Shown here: positions 1 through 8,133 of the stretch, one piece after another
Numbering within the stretch: the stretch's first letter is position 1
Layout: the number at the start of each line of letters is the position of its first letter
Made by a program: the position numbers and the translations under genes
The notes under the pieces: generated by a model
The model's input: only the letters and a program-made list of their open reading frames with translations
What the model was told of the DNA's origin: nothing
Databases searched by the model: none
Assembly (NCBI GenBank): GCA_022774865.1
Contig: JALFLH010000021.1
Location: 62,001 to 126,000 of the forward strand
Source: Clostridiales bacterium
Lineage (GTDB): Bacteria; Bacillota; Clostridia; Oscillospirales; Oscillospiraceae
Length of the DNA: 64,000 bases
Reading direction: 5' to 3'

Positions 1-297
1 CACGGGGATTTCCAGTTTTTTTGCCAGTCCAATGGTTTCGATGGCTGTCTGCCGGTAAGCGCCCGCCACCAGCGGATTGAAGTCCGCCATGTTCATATTC
101 TCGTCCAGATGGATGGTATAGTGAATGCCGTAATCCCGGGCAACTGACTTCAGGCGCTGCACATCCATGGTCTGCACCTGATACTGGGGCAGATTCATAT
201 TCATCTCAACGAAATCCAGCTCCAGTTCGCTGCAAAGCGCGGCGCATTCCTCGATGGATGCAGTTTCAATCAGGGTGGGCATACCGAATCTCAGCAT
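1..297 (-). CDS. Sugar-phosphate isomerase/epimerase-like TIM-barrel protein (3' end cut off)
   Basis: The reverse strand reads in frame from an ATG at 297 to the window edge with no stop (99 codons). The peptide starts MLRFGMPTLIETASIEECAA and continues with LDFVEMNMNLPQ and IHYTIHLDENMNMADF, the pattern of the first beta-alpha units of xylose isomerase-like/AP endonuclease 2 family TIM barrels. A strong AGGAGG lies just before the ATG. Family members isomerise or epimerise sugars or cyclitols or dehydrate them; the substrate cannot be told from one third of the protein. It diverges from the ZIP transporter gene. The family call is fairly secure, the function is not. Confidence 0.6.
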   Translation of the reverse strand, partial: MLRFGMPTLIETASIEECAALCSELELDFVEMNMNLPQYQVQTMDVQRLKSVARDYGIHYTIHLDENMNMADFNPLVAGAYRQTAIETIGLAKKLEIPV

Positions 298-453
298 GGT
301 CGTTCCTCCTCGTTCATTCTGTTCCGATCTTCTCCGCCAACGCCGGCGGGTTTCAGAAACCACAGGGCGGCAGGTGAACATCCAATTCACGGAATTGCCG
401 CCTTATTTTGACATTATATCACATCAATTTTCCGTTGCCAACCATTATTCTCA

Positions 454-482
454 TTGCATCCGGCTGTTTTCCGTCGTATAAT
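454..482 (+). promoter_or_regulatory. Sigma-A promoter for the ZIP transporter gene
   Basis: TTGCAT at 454-459 and TATAAT at 477-482 are separated by 17 bases and lie just upstream of the ribosome site AAGGAGG of the transporter gene. Confidence 0.7.
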
Positions 483-508
483 GGGAGCAAAACAAGGAGG
501 AACTCATT

Positions 509-1261
509 ATGCGTATTGTTGTGTTAACCGCGCTGGGCGTGGGCGGAGCCACCATGATCGGCGCGGTGCTGGGCGTTCTGTTTAAAAACATTTCCCACCG
601 GTTCAGCGATATTGTCCTGTCTTTTGCCGCCGGTATCATGCTGGCAGCGGCAGTGCTGGGGTTGATTCTTCCCTCTGTGGAATATGGTGGAAAGTTCGGC
701 CTGATTACCACCGTGGCGGGAATTTTTGTGGGTGCCTACACGCTGACGCTGATCGACAGGCTGGTTCCCCATCTGCACCGGTTGATGGGAACGGAAATCG
801 AAAACCATCCCGCCAGTGACGGAATCAATAAGGTTCTGCTGTTTGTTGCCGCGATTGCCATTCATAATCTGCCGGAGGGCATTGCGGCCGGTGTGGGCTT
901 CGGTTCGGGCAGCACCTCCGAGGCGCTGCTGATCGCCGGCGGCATCGCGCTGCAGAACATTCCCGAGGGTATGGTCATCATCGGCCCCATGCTGGCGGCG
1001 GGCATCAGCCTGAAAAAGACCTTTCTGTGCGCCATGGCCACGGGATTGGTGGAAGTGCTGGGCACCCTGGTGGGCTTCTTTGCGGTCAGCATAGCCGCCT
1101 CCATTCTTCCATTCGCCCTTGCCTTTGCCGGGGGCACCATGCTCTATGTAATCAGTGACGAAATGATTCCGGAAACGCACCACGCTGAAACCCGCGGCGT
1201 GACCTACGCGCTGCTGGTGGGCTTCTGCGTCATGCTGGTTTCGGACGTTCTGCTGGGCTGA
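509..1261 (+). CDS. ZIP family divalent metal transporter
   Basis: The product is a 250-residue membrane protein of the ZIP (zinc/iron permease, ZupT/GufA-like) family, expected to bring Zn2+ or related divalent metals into the cytoplasm. It shows about eight hydrophobic segments and the two paired metal-site motifs HNLPEG (residues 119-124) and QNIPEG (149-154) that form the binuclear metal centre in helices 4 and 5. The variable loop after helix 3 is short and has few histidines. The start is fixed by AAGGAGG about 8 bases before the ATG. The gene stands alone, with its own promoter and a shared terminator after it. Metal specificity is not readable from sequence. Confidence 0.9.
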   Translation: MRIVVLTALGVGGATMIGAVLGVLFKNISHRFSDIVLSFAAGIMLAAAVLGLILPSVEYGGKFGLITTVAGIFVGAYTLTLIDRLVPHLHRLMGTEIENHPASDGINKVLLFVAAIAIHNLPEGIAAGVGFGSGSTSEALLIAGGIALQNIPEGMVIIGPMLAAGISLKKTFLCAMATGLVEVLGTLVGFFAVSIAASILPFALAFAGGTMLYVISDEMIPETHHAETRGVTYALLVGFCVMLVSDVLLG

Positions 1262-1268
1262 TCCCATG

Positions 1269-1310
1269 ACAAAAGCACATCCGCCGAAAAGCCGGCGGAT
1301 GTGCTTTTTG
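1269..1310. terminator. Bidirectional terminator between ZIP gene and ATP-grasp gene
   Basis: A perfect 14-base-plus stem (AGCACATCCGCCG with CGGCGGATGTGCT) is flanked by A-run and T-run, so it can stop both converging transcripts. Confidence 0.85.
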
Positions 1311-1315
1311 TTTGA

Positions 1316-2509
1316 TTACTCGTAGCGCGCGGAGAGATCCCCGTAGAATTGGAGCATCTCTTCCATGGTGTCAAAATTGGCGACATACATCTGGTTTGCC
1401 ATGGCTCCGGAGAGGGCATCCGGGATGCGGCCCCACATCTTCATGCATTTGCCGTATTTCAGCATGACCTCGTAGTCATCCAGCTTGTAATGCCTTCCGT
1501 CCCGGCGGCCAAAGAACGCACAGTAGTGGTGATTTCCGATGGGCTTGGTGTTGCAGTCAAATGCCACCATATCCGCCCAGATCTTGTATACATCGGTCTC
1601 CTGTGAGTAGTTATACATCTCCGGGGTAAAGCCGCCGGCGGGGCGCATATTGACCTCCAGACCCAGAATATCGCCCTTTTTGCCCAGTCCCTCCTGATCC
1701 TCGTTCAGGATGAAGAACTCCAGATGGATGAACCGGCTCTTGACGCCGAACGCCTTGACTGTCCGCAGGCCGGCATCGCGGATCTTTTCGGGCAGATCTT
1801 TCACCAGATAGTAAACGGAATCGCCGCCATCGTTGACAATGTCCATCAGAGAGCATGGGGTCACATTGCCGGACTCAAACAGGGGTTCCCCCCTGGAGTC
1901 CACAATGGCGTCATAGGTCTGGACATAGCCGTTGACAAACTCCTCCATGATGTAAACATTGTCATCCTTGTGGTCGATGAAGAAGTGAAGCTCCTCATCG
2001 TTATGCAGCTTGTAGGTGTTGTTGGCGCCCACGCCGTTGTCAGGCTTGACCACCACGGGATACCCGACCTCCTGCGCGAAAGCGGCGGCATCCTCATAGC
2101 CCTCCACCAGATGATACCGGGCAGTGGGCAGGCCTGCCTTGGCATAATAGGCCTTCATGGCGGATTTGAACTTAATCTTGTCCATTTCATCCAGCTTGGG
2201 TCCGGTGGAAATATTGAACTCGGTGCGCAGTCTGGCATCCTGCATCAGCCAATACTCGTTGTTGCTCTCCAGCCAGTCGATTTTACCGTACTTAAAGGAG
2301 AAAAACGCAACGGCCTTGAATACCTCGTCATAGTTTTCAAGGTTGGAAACCTTATAGTATTCGTGCAGCGCGTTTTTCAGTTCCTGGGGCAGATCGCCAT
2401 AGGGGCTGTCTCCGATGCCCAGAACGCGCATTCCGTTTTTCTTCAGCTCAGCACAGAATTTCCAGTAGGTCAGCGGAAAATTGGGGGAAATAAAGACAAA
2501 ATTTTTCAT
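1316..2509 (-). CDS. ATP-grasp domain carboxylate-amine ligase-like protein
   Basis: The 397-residue product has an N-terminal Rossmann-like pre-ATP-grasp part followed by an ATP-grasp fold. The ATP-binding lysine strand and glycine-rich loop VVKPDNGVGA lie at 153-162, the adenine hinge MEEFVNG at 188-194, and metal-binding acidic residues at FIHLEFF (260-266) and LEVNMRPAGG (284-293). Proteins of this fold join a carboxylate, through an acylphosphate, to an amine or thiol. It is the last gene of a minus-strand operon with two esterases (starts at 4093 and 3318). The substrate is unknown. The pairing with two hydrolases suggests a small-molecule or peptide modification pathway, which is inference. 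Confidence 0.8.
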   Translation of the reverse strand: MKNFVFISPNFPLTYWKFCAELKKNGMRVLGIGDSPYGDLPQELKNALHEYYKVSNLENYDEVFKAVAFFSFKYGKIDWLESNNEYWLMQDARLRTEFNISTGPKLDEMDKIKFKSAMKAYYAKAGLPTARYHLVEGYEDAAAFAQEVGYPVVVKPDNGVGANNTYKLHNDEELHFFIDHKDDNVYIMEEFVNGYVQTYDAIVDSRGEPLFESGNVTPCSLMDIVNDGGDSVYYLVKDLPEKIRDAGLRTVKAFGVKSRFIHLEFFILNEDQEGLGKKGDILGLEVNMRPAGGFTPEMYNYSQETDVYKIWADMVAFDCNTKPIGNHHYCAFFGRRDGRHYKLDDYEVMLKYGKCMKMWGRIPDALSGAMANQMYVANFDTMEEMLQFYGDLSARYE

Positions 2510-2562
2510 AAAGGGCAGCGTCTCCTTTTCTATATTTTGGATTTAGAGCTTTTCCGTCCATC

Positions 2563-3318
2563 TCATCCCAGTAGCTGGGGCACGTAGGTTTCCACCATTT
2601 TGAACCACCAGGGCCAGTCATGATCCACATCATAGCCCCAGTATTCAAACCGGGCGTTGATTCCCTTCCGGCGGCATACCGCGTCCAGACGGCGGGTAGA
2701 CTCCACCAGCGGCCCTTCCCACGCACCCTGGCCCACCACAATCAGGATTTTGGAGTGGTTATTGTACAGATCCATATAGTAGTGGTCGGCAGGCATATTC
2801 TCCAGATACAGCACCGGGCAGTTGTTGTACACCAGATCGTCGCAGTAGCTGCCGAAGAACTCCTGATTGTCATAGAGGCCGGAAATGGCAAACACACCGT
2901 CAAACAGATCCGGCCGGCGGAAAAACAGGTTGGCCGCGTGCATGGCGCCCATGGAGCAGCCGAAGGTGAGAATCTTCTGGTCATAGCCGCAGCGCTCCCC
3001 GCTCAGATGCCTGATATAGGGAACGCACTCGTTGACAACATAGTTGAACCAGCGTTCGTGGTTTTCAATGCGCCAGCGGTTGTCCGCGCCCTGCGCGCCC
3101 CACGCCTCATTGTCGATGCAGTCGATGGAATAGACCGTGCAGCGTCCCTCTTCAATCCATTGGGCCCAGTGATCCACCATGTGGAAGTTCTCGAAGTCAA
3201 AGAAGCGGCCGCCCTGGCAGGGAATGAACATGACCGGCTTTCCGCTGTGGCCGTAAACCTTGAACTCCATGTCCCGGTTCAGGAAGCTGCTCCAGTGCCT
3301 GTAGTAACGAATTTCCAT
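2563..3318 (-). CDS. Alpha/beta-hydrolase fold esterase
   Basis: This is a 251-residue putative esterase of the enterochelin-esterase/antigen 85-like group. The nucleophile elbow GCSMG is at 120-124 (Ser122) and the likely catalytic histidine is His233 in DVDHDW. The N-terminus is rich in aromatic residues and no signal peptide is seen, so it should be cytoplasmic. I chose the ATG at 3318 because GAGGAAAG stands upstream of it; an in-frame start 96 bases further up has no ribosome site and would run into the neighbouring gene. It lies between a second esterase and the ATP-grasp gene in one operon. Substrate unknown. Confidence 0.8.
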   Translation of the reverse strand: MEIRYYRHWSSFLNRDMEFKVYGHSGKPVMFIPCQGGRFFDFENFHMVDHWAQWIEEGRCTVYSIDCIDNEAWGAQGADNRWRIENHERWFNYVVNECVPYIRHLSGERCGYDQKILTFGCSMGAMHAANLFFRRPDLFDGVFAISGLYDNQEFFGSYCDDLVYNNCPVLYLENMPADHYYMDLYNNHSKILIVVGQGAWEGPLVESTRRLDAVCRRKGINARFEYWGYDVDHDWPWWFKMVETYVPQLLG

Positions 3319-3337
3319 ATTGTTTCTTTCCTCTCTG

Positions 3338-4093
3338 TTATAGTCCCAGACAATCCATAAAAATGGGAATCTGTTTTTCCCAGGAAGCCTCTGAATGGGT
3401 GCCGCCGGGTACAATCCGGAAGGCCAGATTCACCCGCTTGGTTACGAGAAGCCGGTCCATATCCATCAGGGCTTTCACATTGGAGGGATGATTGAACATT
3501 TCCTCACTGCCGTAGTCCATATAGATGGTGGTATCGTTTTTTACGTCCGCCTGCTCCACCAGCCGCTGAATCTTCCGCGGGCCTGTCCACAGGCTGGGCG
3601 ACAGGCAGGCCGCCCGCTGGAACACGTGATTGTATACCGTAGCACCATACAGCGCCATCAGGCCGCCCATGGAGGAGCCGCAGATAATCGTGTGCTCCCG
3701 GTCGGGAAGGGTGCGGTAATTCTCGTCGATATAGGGTTTGAGGGTATTTACCATCCAGTCCATGTACAGCTTGCCTCTGCCCCGGATCTGCCCGTATTTG
3801 GGGTCGCTGAAGCCGTAGGGACAATACTCCTCCAGACGGTTGTTGCCAACCTTGTTGCACTCCACCGCCACAATAATCAGCGGCTTTCTCGTCCAGCTCA
3901 TAAAGCTGTTCATGCCCCATGACTTTCCGAATGCGGCATCACTGTCAAAAAACACGTTATGTCCGTCAAACATATACATGACGGGGTATCTTCTGAGCTG
4001 ATCTTCGTTGTAATAATCCGGCAGATAGATGTAAGCCTGACGGGGTCTGCTGCCGGAAAGAGCAGGCAGCGTCACTTCCCATTTGAAAACCAT
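3338..4093 (-). CDS. Putative esterase (enterochelin esterase-like)
   Basis: The 251-residue product is an alpha/beta hydrolase with the nucleophile motif GSSMGG at 139-144 (Ser141), a later acidic stretch (YMDYGSEE) and a C-terminal histidine in GGTHSEASW, giving a complete Ser-Asp-His set. YPVMYMFDGHNVFF near residue 40 is typical of the esterase D/enterochelin esterase family. The start at 4093 has AGGGAG at good spacing; a longer frame to 4246 lacks a ribosome site and would cross the promoter. First gene of the operon. No secretion signal is seen. It and the next gene have the same length and fold but only weak sequence likeness, so the two enzymes probably have different substrates. Confidence 0.8.
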   Translation of the reverse strand: MVFKWEVTLPALSGSRPRQAYIYLPDYYNEDQLRRYPVMYMFDGHNVFFDSDAAFGKSWGMNSFMSWTRKPLIIVAVECNKVGNNRLEEYCPYGFSDPKYGQIRGRGKLYMDWMVNTLKPYIDENYRTLPDREHTIICGSSMGGLMALYGATVYNHVFQRAACLSPSLWTGPRKIQRLVEQADVKNDTTIYMDYGSEEMFNHPSNVKALMDMDRLLVTKRVNLAFRIVPGGTHSEASWEKQIPIFMDCLGL

Positions 4094-4127
4094 TTTCAAA
4101 AATCTCCCTGAATGGTGGATATAGGAT

Positions 4128-4156
4128 AGTATAGTTTTCTTTTTCCCGATTGTCAA
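4128..4156 (-). promoter_or_regulatory. Promoter of the esterase/ATP-grasp operon
   Basis: On the minus strand TTGACA (4156-4151) and TATACT (4133-4128) are 17 bases apart, about 35 bases before the first start codon. Confidence 0.75.
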
Positions 4157-4314
4157 TCCAGAAACTGGATAATTGCTACAGTTTTTTTGCTTTCTTTTTG
4201 TTTTCTCTGAACAAAAACGAGGCAAATATGCCCGTGTATGACGCACAAACGACCGTATGGTGTGCGCATCCTCCTGTTTTCTCTCTCAAGCCGGACACTT
4301 TTCTGTTTTGGGTC

Positions 4315-4343
4315 TTTACAAACGGCGGATTATCTGCTATAGT
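4315..4343 (+). promoter_or_regulatory. Promoter of tRNA-Asp
   Basis: TTTACA (4315-4320) and TATAGT (4338-4343) with a 17-base spacer end 16 bases before the mature tRNA. Confidence 0.65.
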
Positions 4344-4359
4344 ATCCGCAGATCTGAAT

Positions 4360-4436
4360 GGCCCGGTGGTGCAGTCGGTTAGCACGCCAGCCTGTCACGC
4401 TGGAGGTCGACGGTTCGAGTCCGTTCCGGGTCGCCA
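4360..4436 (+). tRNA. tRNA-Asp (GTC)
   Basis: The 77-base sequence folds as a cloverleaf. The acceptor strands GGCCCGG and CCGGGTC pair, the anticodon stem CCAGC/GCTGG carries anticodon GTC at 4394-4396, the T loop is GTTCGAGTC-like, and the discriminator G is followed by an encoded CCA. It stands alone between two protein operons. Confidence 0.95.
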
Positions 4437-4439
4437 GAT

Positions 4440-4467
4440 AAGCACTTGCTTCGGCAGGTGCTTTTTT
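4440..4467 (+). terminator. Terminator after tRNA-Asp
   Basis: Stem AGCACTTGC/GCAGGTGCT (one G-T pair) around a TTCG tetraloop, followed by a run of six T. Confidence 0.85.
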
Positions 4468-4565
4468 CTGTCCTTCCGGCAAAATGCGAAATCCGCGGGA
4501 AAACCCGCTTTTCTTTCCGCCGGATTTCTGATATACTGAAAAAAACAGCTTGCTGGAGGTAGCTT

Positions 4566-6455
4566 ATGGAATTTCTTCCAATTTGCAGACAGGATATGCT
4601 GAATCGGGGGTGGACGCAGTGCGACTTCGTCTATGTCATCGGCGACGCCTACGTGGACCACCCTTCCTTCGGCCACGCCATTATCAGCCGGGTTCTGGAG
4701 CGCCACGGCTATTCCATCGGCATCATCTCCCAGCCGGACTGGAAGAACCCCAAATCCATCGACATCTATGGCCGTCCCCGGCTGGGCTTTCTGGTGTCCG
4801 GCGGCAATATGGATTCCATGGTGAACCACTATTCTGTTGCCAGGCGCCGCCGGAAAACCGATGCCTTCACCCCCGGCGGCGTCATGGGCAAGCGGCCGGA
4901 CTACGCCACCGTGGTCTACTGCAACCTGATCCGGCAGACCTACAAGGACGTGCCCATCCTGATCGGCGGCATTGAAGCATCCCTGCGCCGCCTGGCGCAT
5001 TATGACTACTGGTCGGATCATCTCAAGCGCTCCATTCTGCTGGACAGTCAGGCGGATCTGCTGATGTATGGCATGGGTGAAAAAAGCGTCGTGGAAATCG
5101 CGGACGCGTTGAACGCGGGCATGGATGTGAAGGATATCACCTACATCGACGGCACCGTATTCAAAACCGCCCAACTGGATGACAGCCTGCCTACCATTGT
5201 GCTTCCACCCTATGAGGAGCTGAAAGCCGACCGCCGAAAATATGCCGAGTCCTTCAAAATTCAGTACGGTAACTGCGACCCCTTCACGGCCAAGCGGCTG
5301 GCGGAGCCTTACGGCAACCTGTATGTCGTCCAGAACCCGCCCCAGAAGCCCCTGACCACTGAAGAAATGGACGCGGTGTACGATCTTCCCTACTGCCGAG
5401 CCTATCATCCCAGCTACGAAAAGGCCGGAGGCGTCCCTGCCATTGAGGAGGTCAAATTCAGTCTGGTTTCCAACCGGGGCTGTTTCGGCGCCTGTTCCTT
5501 CTGCGCGCTGACTTTCCACCAGGGGCGGATTGTTCAGGTGCGCAGCCACCAATCCATTCTCCGTGAGGCGGAGCAAATGACGAAAGATCCGGATTTCAAG
5601 GGGTATATCCACGATGTGGGCGGCCCCACCGCCAATTTCCGCCACCCGGCCTGCGAAAAGCAGATGACCAAGGGCGCCTGCGGCGGGCGGCAATGCCTGT
5701 ATCCCACCCCCTGCAAGAATCTCAACGCCGACCACGCAGACTATGTGGCGCTGCTGCGCAAGCTGCGGAAAATTCCCGGTGTGAAGAAGGTGTTTATCCG
5801 CAGCGGCATCCGGTTTGATTACCTGCTGGCGGACAAAAAGGATACCTTTTTTAAGGAGCTGGTTCAATACCACATTTCCGGCCAGTTGAAGGTTGCCCCG
5901 GAGCACGTATCCGACGCGGTGCTGTGTCGCATGGGCAAGCCCAAAAACGCGGTGTACAACCAGTTTGTGGACAAGTATTTCGCCCTGAACAGGCAGTACG
6001 GCATGAATCAGTATCTGGTTCCCTATCTGATGTCCAGCCATCCCGGCTCTACGATGAAGGAGGCCGTGGAGCTGGCGGAGTACATCCGGGACATGGGCTA
6101 CAATCCCGAGCAGGTGCAGGACTTCTACCCCACCCCCTCCACCCTGTCCACGGTCATGTACTACACCGGGCTGGATCCCCGCACGATGGAGAAGGTTTAC
6201 GTTCCAACGGACCCCCACGAAAAGGCCATGCAGCGCTCGCTCATTCAGTACCGCGATCCAAAGAACTATTATCTGGTCAAGGAAGCCCTAATCAAGGCGC
6301 ACCGGGAGGATCTGATCGGCTCCGGCCCGAAATGCCTGATTCGGGCTGTGCCGCCCCGGCCCGCCGCCCACACCGCTCCGCCGCCCAAGCTCAGGAAACC
6401 GGCGGCAAAGCCCGCTTCCAAGGCGGCAGCCAAACGCGCTCTGAAGCGAAAATAA
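4566..6455 (+). CDS. YgiQ family radical SAM protein
   Basis: The 629-residue product belongs to the YgiQ family of radical SAM enzymes (UPF0313). The iron-sulphur motif CxxxCxxC lies at Cys306, Cys310 and Cys313 in [12 protein letters not shown]. The N-terminal third ([34 protein letters not shown]) matches the family's conserved UPF0313 part and the C-terminus ends in a basic Lys/Ala/Pro-rich tail. The chemistry is not established in the family; it is expected to cleave SAM to a 5'-deoxyadenosyl radical. The ATG follows CTGGAGGTAG. It stands alone after tRNA-Asp. Confidence 0.85.
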   Translation: MEFLPICRQDMLNRGWTQCDFVYVIGDAYVDHPSFGHAIISRVLERHGYSIGIISQPDWKNPKSIDIYGRPRLGFLVSGGNMDSMVNHYSVARRRRKTDAFTPGGVMGKRPDYATVVYCNLIRQTYKDVPILIGGIEASLRRLAHYDYWSDHLKRSILLDSQADLLMYGMGEKSVVEIADALNAGMDVKDITYIDGTVFKTAQLDDSLPTIVLPPYEELKADRRKYAESFKIQYGNCDPFTAKRLAEPYGNLYVVQNPPQKPLTTEEMDAVYDLPYCRAYHPSYEKAGGVPAIEEVKFSLVSNRGCFGACSFCALTFHQGRIVQVRSHQSILREAEQMTKDPDFKGYIHDVGGPTANFRHPACEKQMTKGACGGRQCLYPTPCKNLNADHADYVALLRKLRKIPGVKKVFIRSGIRFDYLLADKKDTFFKELVQYHISGQLKVAPEHVSDAVLCRMGKPKNAVYNQFVDKYFALNRQYGMNQYLVPYLMSSHPGSTMKEAVELAEYIRDMGYNPEQVQDFYPTPSTLSTVMYYTGLDPRTMEKVYVPTDPHEKAMQRSLIQYRDPKNYYLVKEALIKAHREDLIGSGPKCLIRAVPPRPAAHTAPPPKLRKPAAKPASKAAAKRALKRK

Positions 6456-6655
6456 ACCCGGCAACCAAAAGTTGCGCGGTAGTTTCTGGCAGCAACCGCT
6501 GATTTTTGTTACGCTAGTGGCACAATAATCAGATCTGCTGATCAAAGCACTGCGGAAGCGCTGCTGAACCGGATTTGATTGAGCCGCCGTAATGGCGCCT
6601 CCTTCCGAATCGCGGACAAATGGCCGCCCGATAAAAACATTTTCTGCAATTGCTA
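6456..6655. other. Intergenic stretch without a recognised gene
   Basis: About 200 bases between the YgiQ gene and the ilvE promoter. Only weak palindromes such as ATCAGATCTGCTGAT near 6530 are present. I see no ribosome site with a plausible reading frame and no clear terminator. Confidence 0.5.
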
Positions 6656-6684
6656 TTGACCATTCACATTTGCGGTGGTAGAAT
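6656..6684 (+). promoter_or_regulatory. ilvE promoter
   Basis: TTGACC (6656-6661) and TAGAAT (6679-6684), 17 bases apart, about 30 bases before the ilvE start. Confidence 0.75.
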
Positions 6685-6715
6685 AACGCTTAATTGTGAG
6701 GAAGGTGGTCTCTCT

Positions 6716-7729
6716 ATGGAAAAGAAAAATATCGACTGGAGCAATCTGGGATTTGGCTACGTGCAGACCGAGCAGCGCTTTGTGGCCAACTTCAAAAACG
6801 GTCAATGGGACGCGGGCGGTCTGACCACCAACGCCACCATTGAAATGAATGAGTGCGCCTGTGTTCTGCAGTATGCCCAGACCTGCTTTGAGGGTTTGAA
6901 GGCCTACACGACGGCCGACGGCCATATCGTCTGCTTCCGCCCCGACCTGAATGCCGCCCGGATGGCGGAATCCTGCCGCAGAATGCGGATGCCCGTATTT
7001 CCCGAGGACAAATTTGTGGAGGCTGTGGTGGAAACCGTCCGCGCCAACGCCGCGTATGTGCCGCCCTATGGGTCCGGCGCCACGTTGTATATCCGCCCCT
7101 TTATGTTCGGCATTGATCCCATCATTGGCGTCAAGCCCGCAAATGAATACCAGTTCCGCATCTTTACCACGCCCGTGGGCCCCTATTTCAAGGGTGGCGT
7201 GAAGCCCCTGACCCTGCGGATCTCCGATCTGGATCGGGCCGCGCCCAAGGGCACCGGGCACATCAAGGCAGGCCTGAACTACGCCATGAGCCTGTACAAC
7301 ATCGTGGATGCCCACGAGCAGGGCTATGACGAAAACGTCTATGTGGACTCCGCCACCCGCACCCACATCGAGGAAACCGGCGGCGCCAACATCATTTTCA
7401 TCACGAAAGACGGCAAGCTGGTCACTCCCAAATCCGACACCATTCTGCCCTCCATCACCCGCCGCTCTCTGCTGCAGGTTGCGAAGGATTATCTGAATCT
7501 GGAAGTGGAAGAGCGTCCCGTTGCCCTGTCCGAAATTGGCGAATTTGCCGAGTGCGGCCTCTGCGGCACCGCGGCAGTGATTTCCCCCGTCGGAAAGATC
7601 GTGGATCACGGTAAGGAAATCCGCTACGCCGGTATGGGTCCGGTGATTCAGAAGCTCTATGACACGCTGAGAGGCATCCAGATGGGCACCGTGCCCGCCC
7701 CGGCAGGATGGATTCAGGTCATCGAATAA
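6716..7729 (+). CDS. ilvE: Branched-chain amino acid aminotransferase
   Basis: The 337-residue product transfers the amino group between glutamate and the 2-oxo acids of valine, isoleucine and leucine, the last step of the pathway encoded downstream. It is a fold-type IV PLP enzyme. The PLP lysine is Lys184 in GHIKAGLNYA, and CFEGLKAY (58-64) and the EETGGANIIF segment are typical of the BcaT II/eukaryotic-like subgroup. The ATG at 6716 follows AGGAAGGTGG; a longer frame begins inside the promoter and is rejected. It has its own promoter and is separated from the ilv-leu operon by a second promoter and T-box, so it may be expressed independently. Confidence 0.93.
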   Translation: MEKKNIDWSNLGFGYVQTEQRFVANFKNGQWDAGGLTTNATIEMNECACVLQYAQTCFEGLKAYTTADGHIVCFRPDLNAARMAESCRRMRMPVFPEDKFVEAVVETVRANAAYVPPYGSGATLYIRPFMFGIDPIIGVKPANEYQFRIFTTPVGPYFKGGVKPLTLRISDLDRAAPKGTGHIKAGLNYAMSLYNIVDAHEQGYDENVYVDSATRTHIEETGGANIIFITKDGKLVTPKSDTILPSITRRSLLQVAKDYLNLEVEERPVALSEIGEFAECGLCGTAAVISPVGKIVDHGKEIRYAGMGPVIQKLYDTLRGIQMGTVPAPAGWIQVIE

Positions 7730-7770
7730 GGCCGGTTGTGTTTTTTATACAGAGGCCTTTGTTTCCCCTC

Positions 7771-7799
7771 TTGACACATTTCGATTCCTATGTTATGAT
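7771..7799 (+). promoter_or_regulatory. Promoter of the T-box ilv-leu operon
   Basis: Consensus TTGACA (7771-7776) and TATGAT (7794-7799) with a 17-base spacer; transcription should start near 7806. Confidence 0.85.
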
Positions 7800-7805
7800 T
7801 TTCCA

Positions 7806-8103
7806 AAAGTTCATACCAAACGCAAGGAAGAGGAAAAAACCAGCTTCACGACCGATGCCAGAGAACTGACGGTTGGTGCGAGTCAGTCACCGGCGAAGCT
7901 GCATACTGGCCTCGGAGCGGCCGGTCTGAACGGCGAAGGATCGCCTACTAGGACGGACGGAACCCTGCCGTTATCATCAGGGGCGTGACTGTTGGGTCAC
8001 AGTGAGCGGCCGCGTAAGCGGCAAAAAGAGTGGTACCGCAAGGTTTTTTATGTGTTTGTAAAAGCCCTGTCTCTTTGTTACGCAAGAGACAGGGCTTTTT
8101 TAT
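7806..8103 (+). promoter_or_regulatory. T-box leader controlling ilvA-leu-ilv operon
   Basis: The leader carries the usual T-box parts in order. Stem I is closed by AGCTTC (7842-7847) and GAAGCT (7895-7900), with the AGAGAA bulge at 7860-7865 and the GGTTGGTGCGA distal loop at 7871-7881. A stem II region follows, then the antiterminator bulge TGGTACCGC (8031-8039). Last is a strong intrinsic terminator with arms 8060-8075 and 8084-8101 ending in T residues. Uncharged tRNA should pair with the TGGT bulge and stabilise the antiterminator. On my fold the specifier loop 3' side is 7901-7909. CTG (Leu) at 7906-7908 followed by a purine is the most natural codon and would fit ilv-leu control by leucyl-tRNA. 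This codon call is tentative; the T-box itself is not. Confidence 0.9.
8060..8101 (+). terminator. T-box intrinsic terminator
   Basis: Long stem AAAAGCCCTGTCTCTT/AAGAGACAGGGCTTTTTT with an eight-base loop, just after the T-box sequence; it competes with the antiterminator. Confidence 0.9.
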
Positions 8104-8133
8104 AAAAATTATCAAAAGGATGGAACTCCCGAT

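Noticed and set aside
4395-6218. Minus-strand open frame opposite the YgiQ-type gene
   Set aside because: It runs into tRNA-Asp and has no family features; the plus strand has the radical SAM cysteine motif.
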